Assembly: GCF_013408685.1 (NCBI RefSeq)
Contig: NZ_JACBZY010000001.1
Location: 2,294,001-2,358,000, forward strand
Length of the DNA: 64,000 nt
DNA from: Schumannella luteola
Lineage (GTDB): Bacteria; Actinomycetota; Actinomycetes; Actinomycetales; Microbacteriaceae
Reading direction: 5' to 3'
Of this stretch, positions 34,496 through 45,403 are shown piece by piece. The notes under the pieces are model-generated. The model was given only the letters and a program-made list of their open reading frames with translations. It was not told the origin of the DNA and did not search any database. The position numbers were made by a program, and so were the translations under genes. The stretch's first letter is position 1; the number at the start of each line of letters is the position of its first letter.

Positions 34496-34513
34496 GCTCA
34501 GCGCGAGTCGGGC
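34481..34513. terminator. bidirectional terminator overlapping a stop codon
   Basis: GCCCGACTCG (34481-34490) and CGAGTCGGGC (34504-34513) form a perfect 10-bp stem. The loop holds the TGA stop of the DUF418-like gene. The aldo/keto reductase gene converges from the other side. Confidence 0.7.
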
Positions 34514-34528
34514 CGCCGCGCACCCGCC

Positions 34529-35470
34529 TCAGGCCGGCGTGCCGTCCGCGATCGCGTCGAGCTCGGCGACCTGCTCGGGCGTGAGCTCGACCGCGCCGGC
34601 GGCGACGTTCTGCTCGAGGTGATCGACCGAACCGGTGCCGGGGATCAGCAGCACGTTCGGTGCGTGCGCGAGCAGCCAGGCGAGCCCGACCTGCGCGGGC
34701 GTCGCGCCGACCGCGGCGGCGACGCGCTGCACGGCCGGCTGCTCGGCGACCTTCGGCGCGTTCGGGAAGGCCGAGCCGAGCGGGAAGAACGGCACCCAGG
34801 CGATGCCGTGCTCGAGGGCGAGCGCGAGCAGGTCCTCGTCGCCGCGCGCCACGAGGCTGTAGGCGTTCTGGATTTCGCCGATCCCGGCCGGCAGCGCCTG
34901 GCGCAGCTGGGCGGCATCCACGTTGCTGAGCCCGATGGAGCGGATGAGGCCCTCGTCGCGCATCGCGATCATCTCGCCCAGCTGGTCGTCGAGCGGCACG
35001 ATCTGGTCGCCGGTCGCGATGATGCCGTGGCCGGCGTCGGTGCGGCGCAGGTTGACGAGATCGAGGTGGTCGCGGCCGAGCGTGCGCAGGTTCTGCTCCA
35101 CCTGGGCGCGCAGCTCGGCGGGCTTCTGTGCGACGACGAGCGGCACGGGCGCGTCGGGATCCGACGCCCGCACGGCGCCGACCTTGGTGGCGATCGCGAT
35201 GTCGTCGGCGCTGCCGAGCGCGGTGCGGATGCGGCGGTTGGCGGTGTCGTCGCCGTAGAAGTGCGAGGTGTCGATGTGGTCGACGCCGAGCTCGACGGCC
35301 CGGCGCAGCACGGCCGTGGCCTCTTCGTCGCTCGGCAGCGCGCGACCGGGCAGCTCGCCGAGCTGCATCGCGCCGAAGCCGATGCGGGCGACGGGGCGCG
35401 GCCCGAGCGGGAAGGCGCCGCCGGGGATGGGGCGGTCGTCGGGGGTGGCGGATGCGGTGGTGTCGGTCAT
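34529..35470 (-). CDS. aldo/keto reductase
   Basis: A 313-residue NADPH-dependent oxidoreductase with a single AKR barrel. The catalytic tetrad is readable: Asp in GVDHIDTSHFYGDD, Tyr in the same motif, Lys in IAIATKVGA, and His in LGRDHLDLVNLRR. The cofactor segment near the C-terminus (LLIPGTGSVDHLEQNVAAGAVELT) is also typical. The substrate is unknown. A GGAGG lies 8 bases before the ATG. It is divergent from a TetR gene with two similar palindromes between them, so it is probably controlled by that regulator. Confidence 0.92.
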   Translation of the reverse strand: MTDTTASATPDDRPIPGGAFPLGPRPVARIGFGAMQLGELPGRALPSDEEATAVLRRAVELGVDHIDTSHFYGDDTANRRIRTALGSADDIAIATKVGAVRASDPDAPVPLVVAQKPAELRAQVEQNLRTLGRDHLDLVNLRRTDAGHGIIATGDQIVPLDDQLGEMIAMRDEGLIRSIGLSNVDAAQLRQALPAGIGEIQNAYSLVARGDEDLLALALEHGIAWVPFFPLGSAFPNAPKVAEQPAVQRVAAAVGATPAQVGLAWLLAHAPNVLLIPGTGSVDHLEQNVAAGAVELTPEQVAELDAIADGTPA

Positions 35471-35522
35471 GATCGGCCTCCGTAGGTCGGCTGGGGCGGC
35501 GATGCCGTGGGATGATCACTAG

Positions 35523-35572
35523 GCGGAGGTTCCTCCGCTTGCGGCACGCTAACACAATCGGAGGTGCCTCCG
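35523..35572. promoter_or_regulatory. two matching operators between aldo/keto reductase and TetR genes
   Basis: GCGGAGG-TT-CCTCCGC (35523-35538) and CGGAGG-TG-CCTCCG (35559-35572) are palindromes with the same half-site, 35 bp apart centre to centre, each followed by CTT or GCTT. The first lies at the reductase promoter (TAGTGA at 35521-35516, minus strand). The second covers the probable start of the TetR transcript and contains its GGAGG ribosome binding site. A CACAAT -10-like box (35553-35558) precedes it. Confidence 0.75.
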
Positions 35573-35575
35573 CTT

Positions 35576-36211
35576 ATGGTCCCCACGGTCGAATCCACCG
35601 GGAGCGCACCCGAGCGCGCAGTTCGAGGCGCGGACCCGAGCGCTCCGCCGCGCTTGCGCGCCGACGCCCAGCGCAATCGCGACGCCCTCGTCGAGGCGGC
35701 GCGCGCCGCGTTCCTCGAGGGCGGGCACGACGACGGGGGACAGGAGGCGTCGCTCGAGGCGATCGCCCGCCGGGCGGGCGTCGGAATCGGCACGCTCTAC
35801 CGCCACTTCCCGACGCGATCCGACCTCATCGCCGCTGTGCACGCCGCCGGGCTCGACGCGGTCACGGCCCTGGTCGTGCCGCTGCAGGCGGAGCATGCAC
35901 CGTTCGAGGCGCTGCGCCGCTGGATCGAGGCGTACAGCGAGTTCTCGCTCACCAAGCGCGGCATGGCCGAGGCGCTGCGCGAGGCCGCGGAGTCGGGCAC
36001 CGTGTCGAAGACGAGCACCCGCGAGCGGGTGACCGCGGCCGTCGACCAGCTGCTGTCCGCCGCGAAGGAGTCGGGGGAGGTGCGCGCCGACGTGCGCGCT
36101 GACGACGTGGCGGCGAGCCTCGTCGGCATCTTCCTGACGACGCGCGACGCCGCCGACCGCGACCAGCCCGCGCGCCTGATCGAGCTGGTGCTCGCCGGCA
36201 TCCGCGCCTGA
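35576..36211 (+). CDS. TetR family transcriptional regulator
   Basis: A 211-residue repressor. After a disordered N-terminus of about 25 residues the DNA-binding helices appear: RDALVEAARAAFLEGG and SLEAIARRAGVGIGTLYRHFPTRSDLIAAV. The C-terminal domain resembles regulators of the SbtR-like group (YSEFSLTKRGMAEALREA). ATG at 35576 is preferred; a GTG four codons earlier would start inside the operator. It likely represses itself and the divergent aldo/keto reductase through the two palindromes. Confidence 0.9.
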   Translation: MVPTVESTGSAPERAVRGADPSAPPRLRADAQRNRDALVEAARAAFLEGGHDDGGQEASLEAIARRAGVGIGTLYRHFPTRSDLIAAVHAAGLDAVTALVVPLQAEHAPFEALRRWIEAYSEFSLTKRGMAEALREAAESGTVSKTSTRERVTAAVDQLLSAAKESGEVRADVRADDVAASLVGIFLTTRDAADRDQPARLIELVLAGIRA

Positions 36212-36241
36212 GAGTCCATCTGCCGCGGGATACTGGCCGAC

Positions 36242-36769
36242 GTGGATGACAGCGTGAGCACGGCGGTCGCCGAGGCTCGCGTCGCCCTGGCGCAGGCGGT
36301 CGAGCGACTCGCCGCAGCCGGAGCCCGCACCGAGCTGCGCGCCGAGATCGTCGAGCCGCGTCGGGTGCTCGGCGTGCGCCGCGCCCCGCGGCTGCAGGCC
36401 CGTGGTCGCGTCTGGCGGCTCGGAGCGCTGCTGCTCGACGATCACGGCGGCCTCTTCGCCACCGGCGCGAGCGTGCGCGCCGCCGATCCGAAGCACTCAG
36501 CCCTGCAGTCCTCGGTCGCGCACGACCGGCGCGAGGTGAAGGTGCTGGCGCGCGCGGCCGGCATCCCCGACGGCGAGACCGTCGATCTGGATGCGCTGCC
36601 GCTGCACCTCGACGAGCTCGCGCCGGGAGCGCCGCAGGGTCCGATCGTGCTCGGCGACGACGGCGTGCGGGTCGTCTGGGCGCCGGGAGCGGCAGCGGTG
36701 CCCCTCGCCGCGTACCTGGCCGAGCGAGTGGAGCTGCTGGCGCATCCGCCTCGAGGCTCGGTCGACTGA
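36242..36769 (+). CDS. hypothetical protein
   Basis: A 175-residue soluble protein I do not recognise. The first 30 residues form a likely amphipathic helix (STAVAEARVALAQAVERLAAAG). A beta-rich section follows (RVWRLGALLLDDHGGLFATGASVRAADP), then a Pro/Ala-rich part. A GATACT box (36229-36234) is 7 bases before the GTG, supporting the start and a leaderless transcript. A hairpin terminator follows. Related proteins appear to be confined to actinobacteria as far as I can judge. Confidence 0.6.
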   Translation: MDDSVSTAVAEARVALAQAVERLAAAGARTELRAEIVEPRRVLGVRRAPRLQARGRVWRLGALLLDDHGGLFATGASVRAADPKHSALQSSVAHDRREVKVLARAAGIPDGETVDLDALPLHLDELAPGAPQGPIVLGDDGVRVVWAPGAAAVPLAAYLAERVELLAHPPRGSVD

Positions 36770-36802
36770 CGACGGCGCGAGCGAACTGGGCCCGATCGCA
36801 GA

Positions 36803-36832
36803 GCCCGCCCGTGGAGCCCACGTGCGGCGGGC
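36803..36832 (+). terminator. terminator hairpin
   Basis: GCCCGCC (36803-36809) pairs with GGCGGGC (36826-36832); inside, CGTGG pairs with CCACG around an AGC loop, with a 3-base bulge. It lies between the hypothetical gene and the promoter of the next one. Confidence 0.6.
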
Positions 36833-36861
36833 ATCCAGGCAGCCCGGCCTAGGATTCCCGG

Positions 36862-37473
36862 GTGTCCGTGCCCTTCCCGATCGTTCGCCCGCGCGTGCGT
36901 CGGAGCCCGCTGCTGCTCGGGCTGGTCGCGATCATCGCCTTCGCCGCAGCGCTGGTGAACGCCGGTTCGGCTGCCGGGTTCCCCTACTCGCCGCTCAGCG
37001 GTCTGCTCAACGCGCTGGTCACCATCCATCTGGTCGTGATCGCCGTCGTGCTCGGCGGCTCGGCCATCGTGCTGCTGGTCAAGGCGAATCGGGGCGAGGG
37101 CGGTGTCGTCGAGCCGCTCGTGATCGACCGCTCGGGCGCGCCGGTCGTCGACCGCGTGCCCGTGCCAATCATGTCGATCGTCGGCACCGTGCTGACCGGG
37201 GTGACGATCGCCGCCTGGATCATCCTCGGCGGCGTGCCGCTCGTCGTCGGCGTCGTGATCGGCCACCCGCTCAGCTATCAGTCGGCCACCGGCCCGCTCG
37301 CGCTCTTCGGGCTCACCTGGGTGCTCGGCATCTGCTTCGGCGCGCTCGGCTTCCATCGTGCCGAGAGCGCCCGCAACCGGCTGTTCTCCGGCCTCGCGAT
37401 CGGCGGCGGCGTGCTGCTGATGGCGCCGGCGGTCGGCTTCTCGATCCTCTTCGCGGCGGGCGTCGCGGCCTGA
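36862..37473 (+). CDS. hypothetical four-segment membrane protein
   Basis: A 203-residue integral membrane protein with about five hydrophobic segments (residues 16-36, 48-71, 100-130, 143-162, 172-198). It has a short basic N-terminus (RPRVRRSP) and no catalytic motif that I recognise. A TAGGAT -10 box (36850-36855) is 6 bases before the GTG, so the mRNA is probably leaderless. It stands alone between two terminators. Confidence 0.65.
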   Translation: MSVPFPIVRPRVRRSPLLLGLVAIIAFAAALVNAGSAAGFPYSPLSGLLNALVTIHLVVIAVVLGGSAIVLLVKANRGEGGVVEPLVIDRSGAPVVDRVPVPIMSIVGTVLTGVTIAAWIILGGVPLVVGVVIGHPLSYQSATGPLALFGLTWVLGICFGALGFHRAESARNRLFSGLAIGGGVLLMAPAVGFSILFAAGVAA

Positions 37474-37485
37474 GTCGTCGCGGCG

Positions 37486-37507
37486 CGGGCTGAGTCGTCC
37501 CAGCCCG
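37486..37507 (+). terminator. short terminator before the glycine riboswitch promoter
   Basis: CGGGCTG (37486-37492) and CAGCCCG (37501-37507) form a 7-bp stem with an 8-base loop, 13 bases after the preceding stop codon. Confidence 0.45.
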
Positions 37508-37522
37508 GGCGTCGGCGCTTGC

Positions 37523-37528
37523 TAGGCT
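37523..37528 (+). promoter_or_regulatory. -10 box of the gcv operon
   Basis: TAGGCT lies about 30 bases before the first conserved riboswitch bases, giving a transcript that starts near 37535. Confidence 0.55.
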
Positions 37529-37550
37529 GACGCCGCAATCGAATATCGGC

Positions 37551-37732
37551 CGCACGCGCGGCGGGAGAGTCTGGTTCGACCAGACACCGAAGGAGCAAGC
37601 CTCCCCGCCAATCTCTCAGGTCACAGCACCGCTGCGCGAGGCCACTCTGAAAAGCGTCCGCATCGCGGGCCGCCCACGGTGAAAGCGCCCACCCGGCGTG
37701 AAACTCTCAGGCACCATGACAGAGGGGGAGTC
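37551..37732 (+). ncRNA. tandem glycine riboswitch (gcvT motif)
   Basis: Two successive glycine aptamers precede gcvT. The first shows the core GGGAGAGTC, then GACACCGAAGGAGCAAGCC and CCGCCAATCTCTCAGG. The second shows CACTCTGAAAAGC, ACGGTGAAAGCGCCC and GAAACTCTCAGGCACCATGACAGAGGG. The linker is short. Glycine binding activates expression of the glycine cleavage genes in characterised examples. Just downstream, GGAGTCC (37727-37733) can pair with GGACTCC (37760-37766), which overlaps the gcvT ribosome binding site. Translational control is therefore likely here; no T-rich terminator is seen. Confidence 0.95.
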
Positions 37733-37769
37733 CCGTCCACGGCCCGCGTGCTTCACGGAGGACTCCTCG

Positions 37770-38945
37770 ATGACCGATCCTGCTCTCCCCGCCGACGGCG
37801 TTCCCGCGCCGCTGCGCCGCTCGCCGCTGCATGACGCGACCTCCGCGTCCGGCGCCAGCTTCACCGACTTCGGCGGCTGGGACATGCCGCTGCGCTACGG
37901 CTCCGACCTGGCCGAGCATCACGCGGTGCGCCAGGCCGCGGGTCTCTTCGACATCTCGCACATGGCCGAGTTCGGGGTGAGCGGTCCGCAGGCGGCGGAG
38001 TTCCTGGATGCGGCTCTCGCCGCCGACGTCAGCGCGATCGCGGTGTCGCGGGCGAAATACACGATGATCCTCGCCGAGGACGGCGGCGTGATCGACGACC
38101 TGATCGTCTACCGCAACGCCGAGGCCGAGTACCTGGTCGTCGCGAACGCCGGCAACCACGACGCCGTCGCGCAGGCGCTGCTGGAACGGCTGCAGGGCTT
38201 CGACGCGACTCTCGCCGACGCGACCGAGGCGCTCGCCCTGATCGCGGTGCAGGGGCCGCTCGCGCGGCAGATCCTGCACGCGACGGCCGGTCTCGAGCAC
38301 GACGACGACAAGGCGATGGGCCACACGCTCGACACCCTGCCCTACTACGCGATCATGGGCGCCGTGTTCGCCGGCCGTCCGCTGTTGATCGCCCGCACCG
38401 GCTACACGGGCGAAGACGGCTTCGAACTCTACGTCGACGCCGCGACCGCGCCGCTGCTCTGGTCGGCGCTGCTCGAGGCGGGCACGCCGCTGGGACTGCT
38501 CCCCGCCGGACTCGCCGCTCGCGACACCCTCCGCCTCGAGGCGGGGATGCCGCTCTACGGTCACGAGCTGGGTCGCGACATCCAGCCCGCGCAGGCCGGG
38601 CTCGGCCGGATCGCCCCGCCCGCCTCGAAGGCGGTCGACTTCGTCGGCCGCGCCGCCGTCGAGGCCGGTCCCGCCGCCGACTCTCGCGTGCTCGTCGGCC
38701 TCGCCGCCGAAGGGCGCCGCGCCGGCCGTGCCGGCTACGCCGTGCTCGCGCCCGAGGGCGAGGGAGGAGCCGCCGTCGGCGAGATCACCTCCGGCGCGCT
38801 CTCGCCCACCCTCGGCCACCCCATCGCCCTCGCCTTCGTCGACCCCGCCGTCGCGGCCGTCGGCCAGGTTCTCGACCTCGACGTGCGCGGCAGCCGCATC
38901 CCGGCCCGCGTCGTCGCCCTGCCCTTCTACACACGGAAGAAGTGA
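37770..38945 (+). CDS. gcvT: glycine cleavage system T protein (aminomethyltransferase)
   Basis: A 391-residue folate-dependent enzyme that releases ammonia from the aminomethyl-lipoyl arm of GcvH and makes methylenetetrahydrofolate. Family landmarks are [50 protein letters not shown] and the C-terminal GCV_T barrel ending in [18 protein letters not shown] at 37770 is chosen since GGAGG precedes it by about 8 bases; starts further up lie inside the riboswitch. It is the first gene of gcvT-gcvH-gcvP. Confidence 0.97.
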   Translation: MTDPALPADGVPAPLRRSPLHDATSASGASFTDFGGWDMPLRYGSDLAEHHAVRQAAGLFDISHMAEFGVSGPQAAEFLDAALAADVSAIAVSRAKYTMILAEDGGVIDDLIVYRNAEAEYLVVANAGNHDAVAQALLERLQGFDATLADATEALALIAVQGPLARQILHATAGLEHDDDKAMGHTLDTLPYYAIMGAVFAGRPLLIARTGYTGEDGFELYVDAATAPLLWSALLEAGTPLGLLPAGLAARDTLRLEAGMPLYGHELGRDIQPAQAGLGRIAPPASKAVDFVGRAAVEAGPAADSRVLVGLAAEGRRAGRAGYAVLAPEGEGGAAVGEITSGALSPTLGHPIALAFVDPAVAAVGQVLDLDVRGSRIPARVVALPFYTRKK

Positions 38946-38947
38946 AC

Positions 38948-39306
38948 ATGTCCGAGCTTCAGTACACCGCCGAGCACGAGTGGATCGCCGTCGACGGCGA
39001 CGTCGCCACCATCGGCATCACCGCCTACGCCGCCGAGAAGCTCGGCGACGTCGTCTACGTCGACCTGCCGGCTGCCGGCACCGCTCTGACCTCGGGCGCC
39101 GTCGTCGGCGAGATCGAGTCGACCAAGTCGGTCGGCGAGCTCTTCGCCCCCACTGACGGCGAGGTCGTCGAGGCCAACCAGGCCGTGATCGACGACCCCT
39201 CGCTGGTCAACTCCGACCCGACCGGTGACGGCTGGATGATCCGCGTGCGCTTCACCGCGCTGCCGAGCCTGCTCAGCGCGGAGGAGTACGCCGCGCTCAC
39301 CGCCGA

Positions 39307-39310
<4 letters not shown>
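38948..39310 (+). CDS. gcvH: glycine cleavage system H protein
   Basis: A 120-residue lipoyl carrier that shuttles the aminomethyl group between GcvP, GcvT and dihydrolipoyl dehydrogenase. The lipoylation site is Lys60 in [14 protein letters not shown]. The N-terminal [23 protein letters not shown] and the later [14 protein letters not shown] are standard. It begins two bases after gcvT and its stop overlaps the GTG of gcvP, so all three are made from one message. Confidence 0.97.
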
Positions 39311-42234
<2,924 letters not shown>

Positions 42235-42255
<21 letters not shown>

Positions 42256-42431
42256 GGACTCAGGCCTCGACCGGCGGGCCGGCTGCGCCTGGCTGTGCTA
42301 GTCACCGCTCCTGCGGAGCGCGGCCGGTCGAAGCCTTCGCCTAGGGGCTCAGGCCTCGACCGGCGGGCCGGCTGCGCCTGGCTGTGCTTGTCACCGCTCC
42401 TGCGGAGCGCGGCCGGTCGAGGCCTTCGCCT
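42235..42431. repeat. 89-bp tandem repeat, two full copies plus a partial third
   Basis: Copy 1 (42235-42323) and copy 2 (42324-42412) differ at only three positions that I can find; copy 3 is partial (42413-42431). Each starts with CCGGTCGAGGCCTTCGCCT or a one-base variant, which in copy 1 encodes the last residues and stop region of gcvP. In copy 1 the sequence CCCGCCGGTCGAGGCC (42231-42246) pairs perfectly over 16 bases with 42263-42278. A CGCTCC-TGC-GGAGCG hairpin is also present in each unit. Confidence 0.9.
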
Positions 42432-42443
42432 GATCTGATCCCG

Positions 42444-42497
42444 AGTTGCCCGCTTCCGCGGCGTGTCGAGTCCGGCATGCCGCGGAAGCGGGCAACT
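42444..42497. terminator. 19-bp perfect bidirectional terminator
   Basis: Arms at 42444-42462 and 42479-42497 are exact reverse complements over 19 bases with a 16-base loop. They begin AGTTGCCCGC and end GCGGGCAACT. It lies between convergent gcvP and the CPBP protein gene and has no T tract. Confidence 0.75.
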
Positions 42498-42521
42498 GGC
42501 CCATCTGGCCGAGCGAGACGC

Positions 42522-43277
42522 TCAGCGGCCGACGCCGAAGAGCGCGGGGAACGTGGATGCGGCCCACGGGTAGCCGATGAACACGACCGCGTCGATGATC
42601 GTGTGCGCGATCACCAGCGGAAGCACCCGCTTCGTGCGCGAGTACAGCCAGCCGAAGATCAGCCCCATGATCAGGTTGCCGACGAATCCGCCCCAGCCCT
42701 GGTACAGGTGGTAGCTGCCGCGCAGCAGGGCGGCGCCGACGATGATCGTCCAGTCCTTCCACCCGGCATCGCGCAGCCGGGCGAAGAGGTACCCGATCAC
42801 GATGACCTCCTCGCTCGCGCCCGCGCGGAACGCCGAGAGCAGCAGCACCGGGATCGTCCACCAGTGCTCGGTGAGCCCGTTCGCCTGCACCCCGACCGCG
42901 AGGCCGAGTGCACGCGCGCCCAGGTAGACGCCGATGCCGCCGGCGCCGATGACGAGGGCGAGACCGAGGCCCTGCAGCGCATCCTTGCCGGGGCGGGTGA
43001 AGTCGATGCCGAGGCGGCCGAGTCGCGGACGCGTCGCGCTCCACAGCAGGAAGCAGACGAGCGCGACCGGAACGAGATCGCCGACCAGCGAGAGCAGCTG
43101 GTAGAGCAGATCGAAGATCTCGCGGTCGCTGCGCGAGGGGTTGAGCGTCGTCGTCTGACCACGCAGCGGGCCGCGGGTGCTCGCGTCGATCAGCTGCACG
43201 ATCGAGTACAGCGCCGAGAGGCCGAGCGACAGCCCGAGCACGATCAGGACCTCGGCATGGATGCGGGCGCGGCTCAC
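42522..43277 (-). CDS. CPBP family intramembrane metalloprotease
   Basis: A 251-residue membrane protein with six to seven hydrophobic segments and the CPBP (Abi/Rce1-like) core. Motif 1 is EEVIVIGYLFARL with the Glu pair; motif 2 is LLRGSYHLYQG; motif 3 is IAHTIIDAVVF. The Arg usually found in motif 1 (EExxxR) is replaced, a form I associate with actinobacterial members. The substrate is unknown. A TACGAT -10 box (43289-43284) is 6 bases before the GTG, supporting this start against longer readings and implying leaderless translation. Confidence 0.85.
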   Translation of the reverse strand: MSRARIHAEVLIVLGLSLGLSALYSIVQLIDASTRGPLRGQTTTLNPSRSDREIFDLLYQLLSLVGDLVPVALVCFLLWSATRPRLGRLGIDFTRPGKDALQGLGLALVIGAGGIGVYLGARALGLAVGVQANGLTEHWWTIPVLLLSAFRAGASEEVIVIGYLFARLRDAGWKDWTIIVGAALLRGSYHLYQGWGGFVGNLIMGLIFGWLYSRTKRVLPLVIAHTIIDAVVFIGYPWAASTFPALFGVGR

Positions 43278-43633
43278 GCGACGATCGTAGGCGTGCGTCG
43301 TCGTCGCAGCGCGCGCGGCCACCCAGGCGTCGTCAGCGCGGCGATCCGTCACCGACCGACGCACCCGGTGGGGCGTTCGGAGGACACGCCCGCCCCGGCG
43401 TTCGCGGGCTCGCCGCCGGAGCTAGTCCGGCCGAGGCGCACGATTCCGCCGAATCGGGGTACATATCGGCGCATATGTGCAGATCGCGCAACATATCGCG
43501 CCGATCATTTCCGAGAGGTAACGTTTCCCCCGGGGATTTGGCCGGGGTACACCCGCGACCTATCGTTTCCCCAGGACACGGCGGTGTGTTTCTGCATGCG
43601 CACTGTCGTGAAGCTTTCTGCACAGGAGGAACA
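43278..43633. promoter_or_regulatory. 356-base intergenic region upstream of the first oligopeptide operon
   Basis: The left edge holds the CPBP promoter. 43300-43440 shows nothing recognisable. ACATAT-CGGCGC-ATATGT (43461-43478) is a perfect inverted repeat, and ACATATCG recurs at 43491-43498, 30 bases on. TAACGTTTCCCC (43519-43530) and TATCGTTTCCCC (43561-43572) form a direct repeat 42 bp apart; each starts with a plausible -10 box (TAACGT, TATCGT). AGGAGGA (43624-43630) is the ribosome binding site of the next gene. Confidence 0.6.
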
Positions 43634-45295
43634 TTGCGAATCTCTCGGATGGGGGCGATCGTCGGCGGCATCGCCCTGGCGACCACCGTCGCCCTGGCCG
43701 GATGCGCCACGGGGGGCGGCTCCAACGGCGCCGACTCGGGCATCATCTCGACCAACGGCTCTGAGCCCCAGAACCCGCTGATCCCGACGAACACCAACGA
43801 GGTCGGCGGAGGAAAGATCCTCGACGCCATCTTCGCGGGGCTCGTCTACTACGAGGCGGACGGCACCCCCGTCAACGATCTCGCCGAGTCGATCACCTCG
43901 ACCGACCAGCAGAACTACACCGTGAAGATCAAGTCGGGCGAGAAGTTCTCGAACGGCGAGGCCGTCACCTCCGACTCCTTCATCAACGCGTGGAAGGATG
44001 GCGCCCTCCTCTCGAACAAGCGCCTCAACTCCTACTTCTTCGAGGACATCCAGGGCTTCAGCTACGACGAGGACAGCGATCTCACCGGTCTGAAGAAGGT
44101 CGACGACCAGACCTTCACGATCGCGCTGAACTCGAAGCTCGCGGACTTCCCGCTGCGCCTCGGCTACTCGGCCTTCTACCCGCTGCCGAAGGACGCCTTC
44201 GACAGCAAGGGCCAGGTCACCAAGGCCTTCGGTGAGAACCCCGTCGGCAACGGCCCGTACAAGCTGGCGAGCAAGACCGCCTGGCAGCACAACAAGAAGA
44301 TCGACCTGACGACGAACTCGTCGTACACGGGTGGTCGCAAGGCCGACAACAAGGGTCTGTCGATCGTCTTCTACTCCGACCTCGGCGCCGCCTACCAGGA
44401 CCTGCTGAGCGACAACCTCGACGTGCTCGACGCGCTGCCCGACTCGGCCTTCGCGAACTTCAAGAGCGACCTCGGCGACCGCGCCATCAACACCCCCGGC
44501 GCCGTCTTCCAGTCGTTCACGATCCCGTCGGACACGACGAATTACACCGACCAGACCGCGTTCGCGCACTTCCAGGGCGACGAGGGCAAGCTGCGTCGCG
44601 CCGCGATCTCGCACGCGATCGACCGCGACACCATCACGGAGAAGATCTTCGACGGAACCCGCACCCCGGCGGTCGACTTCACGTCGCCGACGATCTCGGG
44701 CTTCAACAAGGACATCGCCGGCTCGGACGTGCTGAAGTACGACCCCGACGAGGCCAAGAAGCTGTGGGCTGAGGCCGACGCGATCTCGCCGTGGTCGGGT
44801 TCGTTCTCGATCGCGTACAACACCGACGGCGGCCACAAGGGCTGGGTCGACGCGGTCTGCAACGGTCTGAACAACAACCTCAAGGGCATGGACTGCTCCG
44901 GCAAGGCGTACCCGACCTTCCAGCAGGCGCGTCAGCTCATCTCGAAGAACGACGCCGGCAAGCGCGACATCACGACCGCGTTCCGCAGCGGATGGCAGGC
45001 CGACTACCCGGGTCTGTTCAACTTCCTGGGGCCGTTGTACGCCACCAACGCGAGCTCGAACGACGGTGACTACTCGAACGCCGACTTCGACAACCTGCTG
45101 AAGGAGGGCTCGAGCGAGCCCGACATCGACAAGGCCAACGCGAAGTTCACGCAGGCCGAGGAAGTCCTCTTCAAGGACCTTCCGGCGATCCCGCTCTGGT
45201 ACCAGAACACCGTCGGTGGATTCAGCACCAAGGTGGAGAACGTCAAGGTGGGCTGGAACAGCGTGCCGATCTACTACCAGATCACCAAGAAGTAA
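43634..45295 (+). CDS. oligopeptide ABC transporter substrate-binding lipoprotein
   Basis: A 553-residue SBP_bac_5 family protein (DppA/OppA-like) that captures peptides outside the membrane. The signal peptide is a lipoprotein type with lipobox LAGC and Cys24, followed by a Gly/Ser linker. Family features include NPLIPTNTNEVGGGKILDAIFAGLVYY and NPVGNGPYKLAS. The start is read as TTG because AGGAGGA lies directly before it and it supplies the basic RISR signal start; ATG at 43649 is the alternative. It heads a four-gene importer operon and is separated from the permeases by a hairpin. Confidence 0.92.
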   Translation: MRISRMGAIVGGIALATTVALAGCATGGGSNGADSGIISTNGSEPQNPLIPTNTNEVGGGKILDAIFAGLVYYEADGTPVNDLAESITSTDQQNYTVKIKSGEKFSNGEAVTSDSFINAWKDGALLSNKRLNSYFFEDIQGFSYDEDSDLTGLKKVDDQTFTIALNSKLADFPLRLGYSAFYPLPKDAFDSKGQVTKAFGENPVGNGPYKLASKTAWQHNKKIDLTTNSSYTGGRKADNKGLSIVFYSDLGAAYQDLLSDNLDVLDALPDSAFANFKSDLGDRAINTPGAVFQSFTIPSDTTNYTDQTAFAHFQGDEGKLRRAAISHAIDRDTITEKIFDGTRTPAVDFTSPTISGFNKDIAGSDVLKYDPDEAKKLWAEADAISPWSGSFSIAYNTDGGHKGWVDAVCNGLNNNLKGMDCSGKAYPTFQQARQLISKNDAGKRDITTAFRSGWQADYPGLFNFLGPLYATNASSNDGDYSNADFDNLLKEGSSEPDIDKANAKFTQAEEVLFKDLPAIPLWYQNTVGGFSTKVENVKVGWNSVPIYYQITKK

Positions 45296-45312
45296 GCACC
45301 CTTGCTTCACCC

Positions 45313-45342
45313 GTGGGGCGGCAGCGTCAGCTGCCGCCCCAC
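45313..45342 (+). terminator. intercistronic hairpin between binding protein and permease
   Basis: GTGGGGCGGCAGC (45313-45325) and GCTGCCGCCCCAC (45330-45342) pair perfectly over 13 bases with a four-base loop. In ABC operons such a hairpin commonly reduces transcription or stabilises the upstream message, so the binding protein is made in excess of the permeases. Confidence 0.75.
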
Positions 45343-45375
45343 ACCCGTGACACCACCACGAAAGAAACCATCCTC

Positions 45376-45399
45376 ATGACCCGACGTCTGGCCGGTTGA
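45376..45399 (+). CDS. seven-codon upstream ORF (MTRRLAG)
   Basis: ATG at 45376 opens a seven-codon frame that stops four bases before the permease ATG, which itself lacks a clear Shine-Dalgarno sequence. It could couple ribosomes to the permease gene. It may equally be chance; no homologue can be judged at this size. Confidence 0.25.
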   Translation: MTRRLAG

Positions 45400-45403
45400 T
45401 CCC

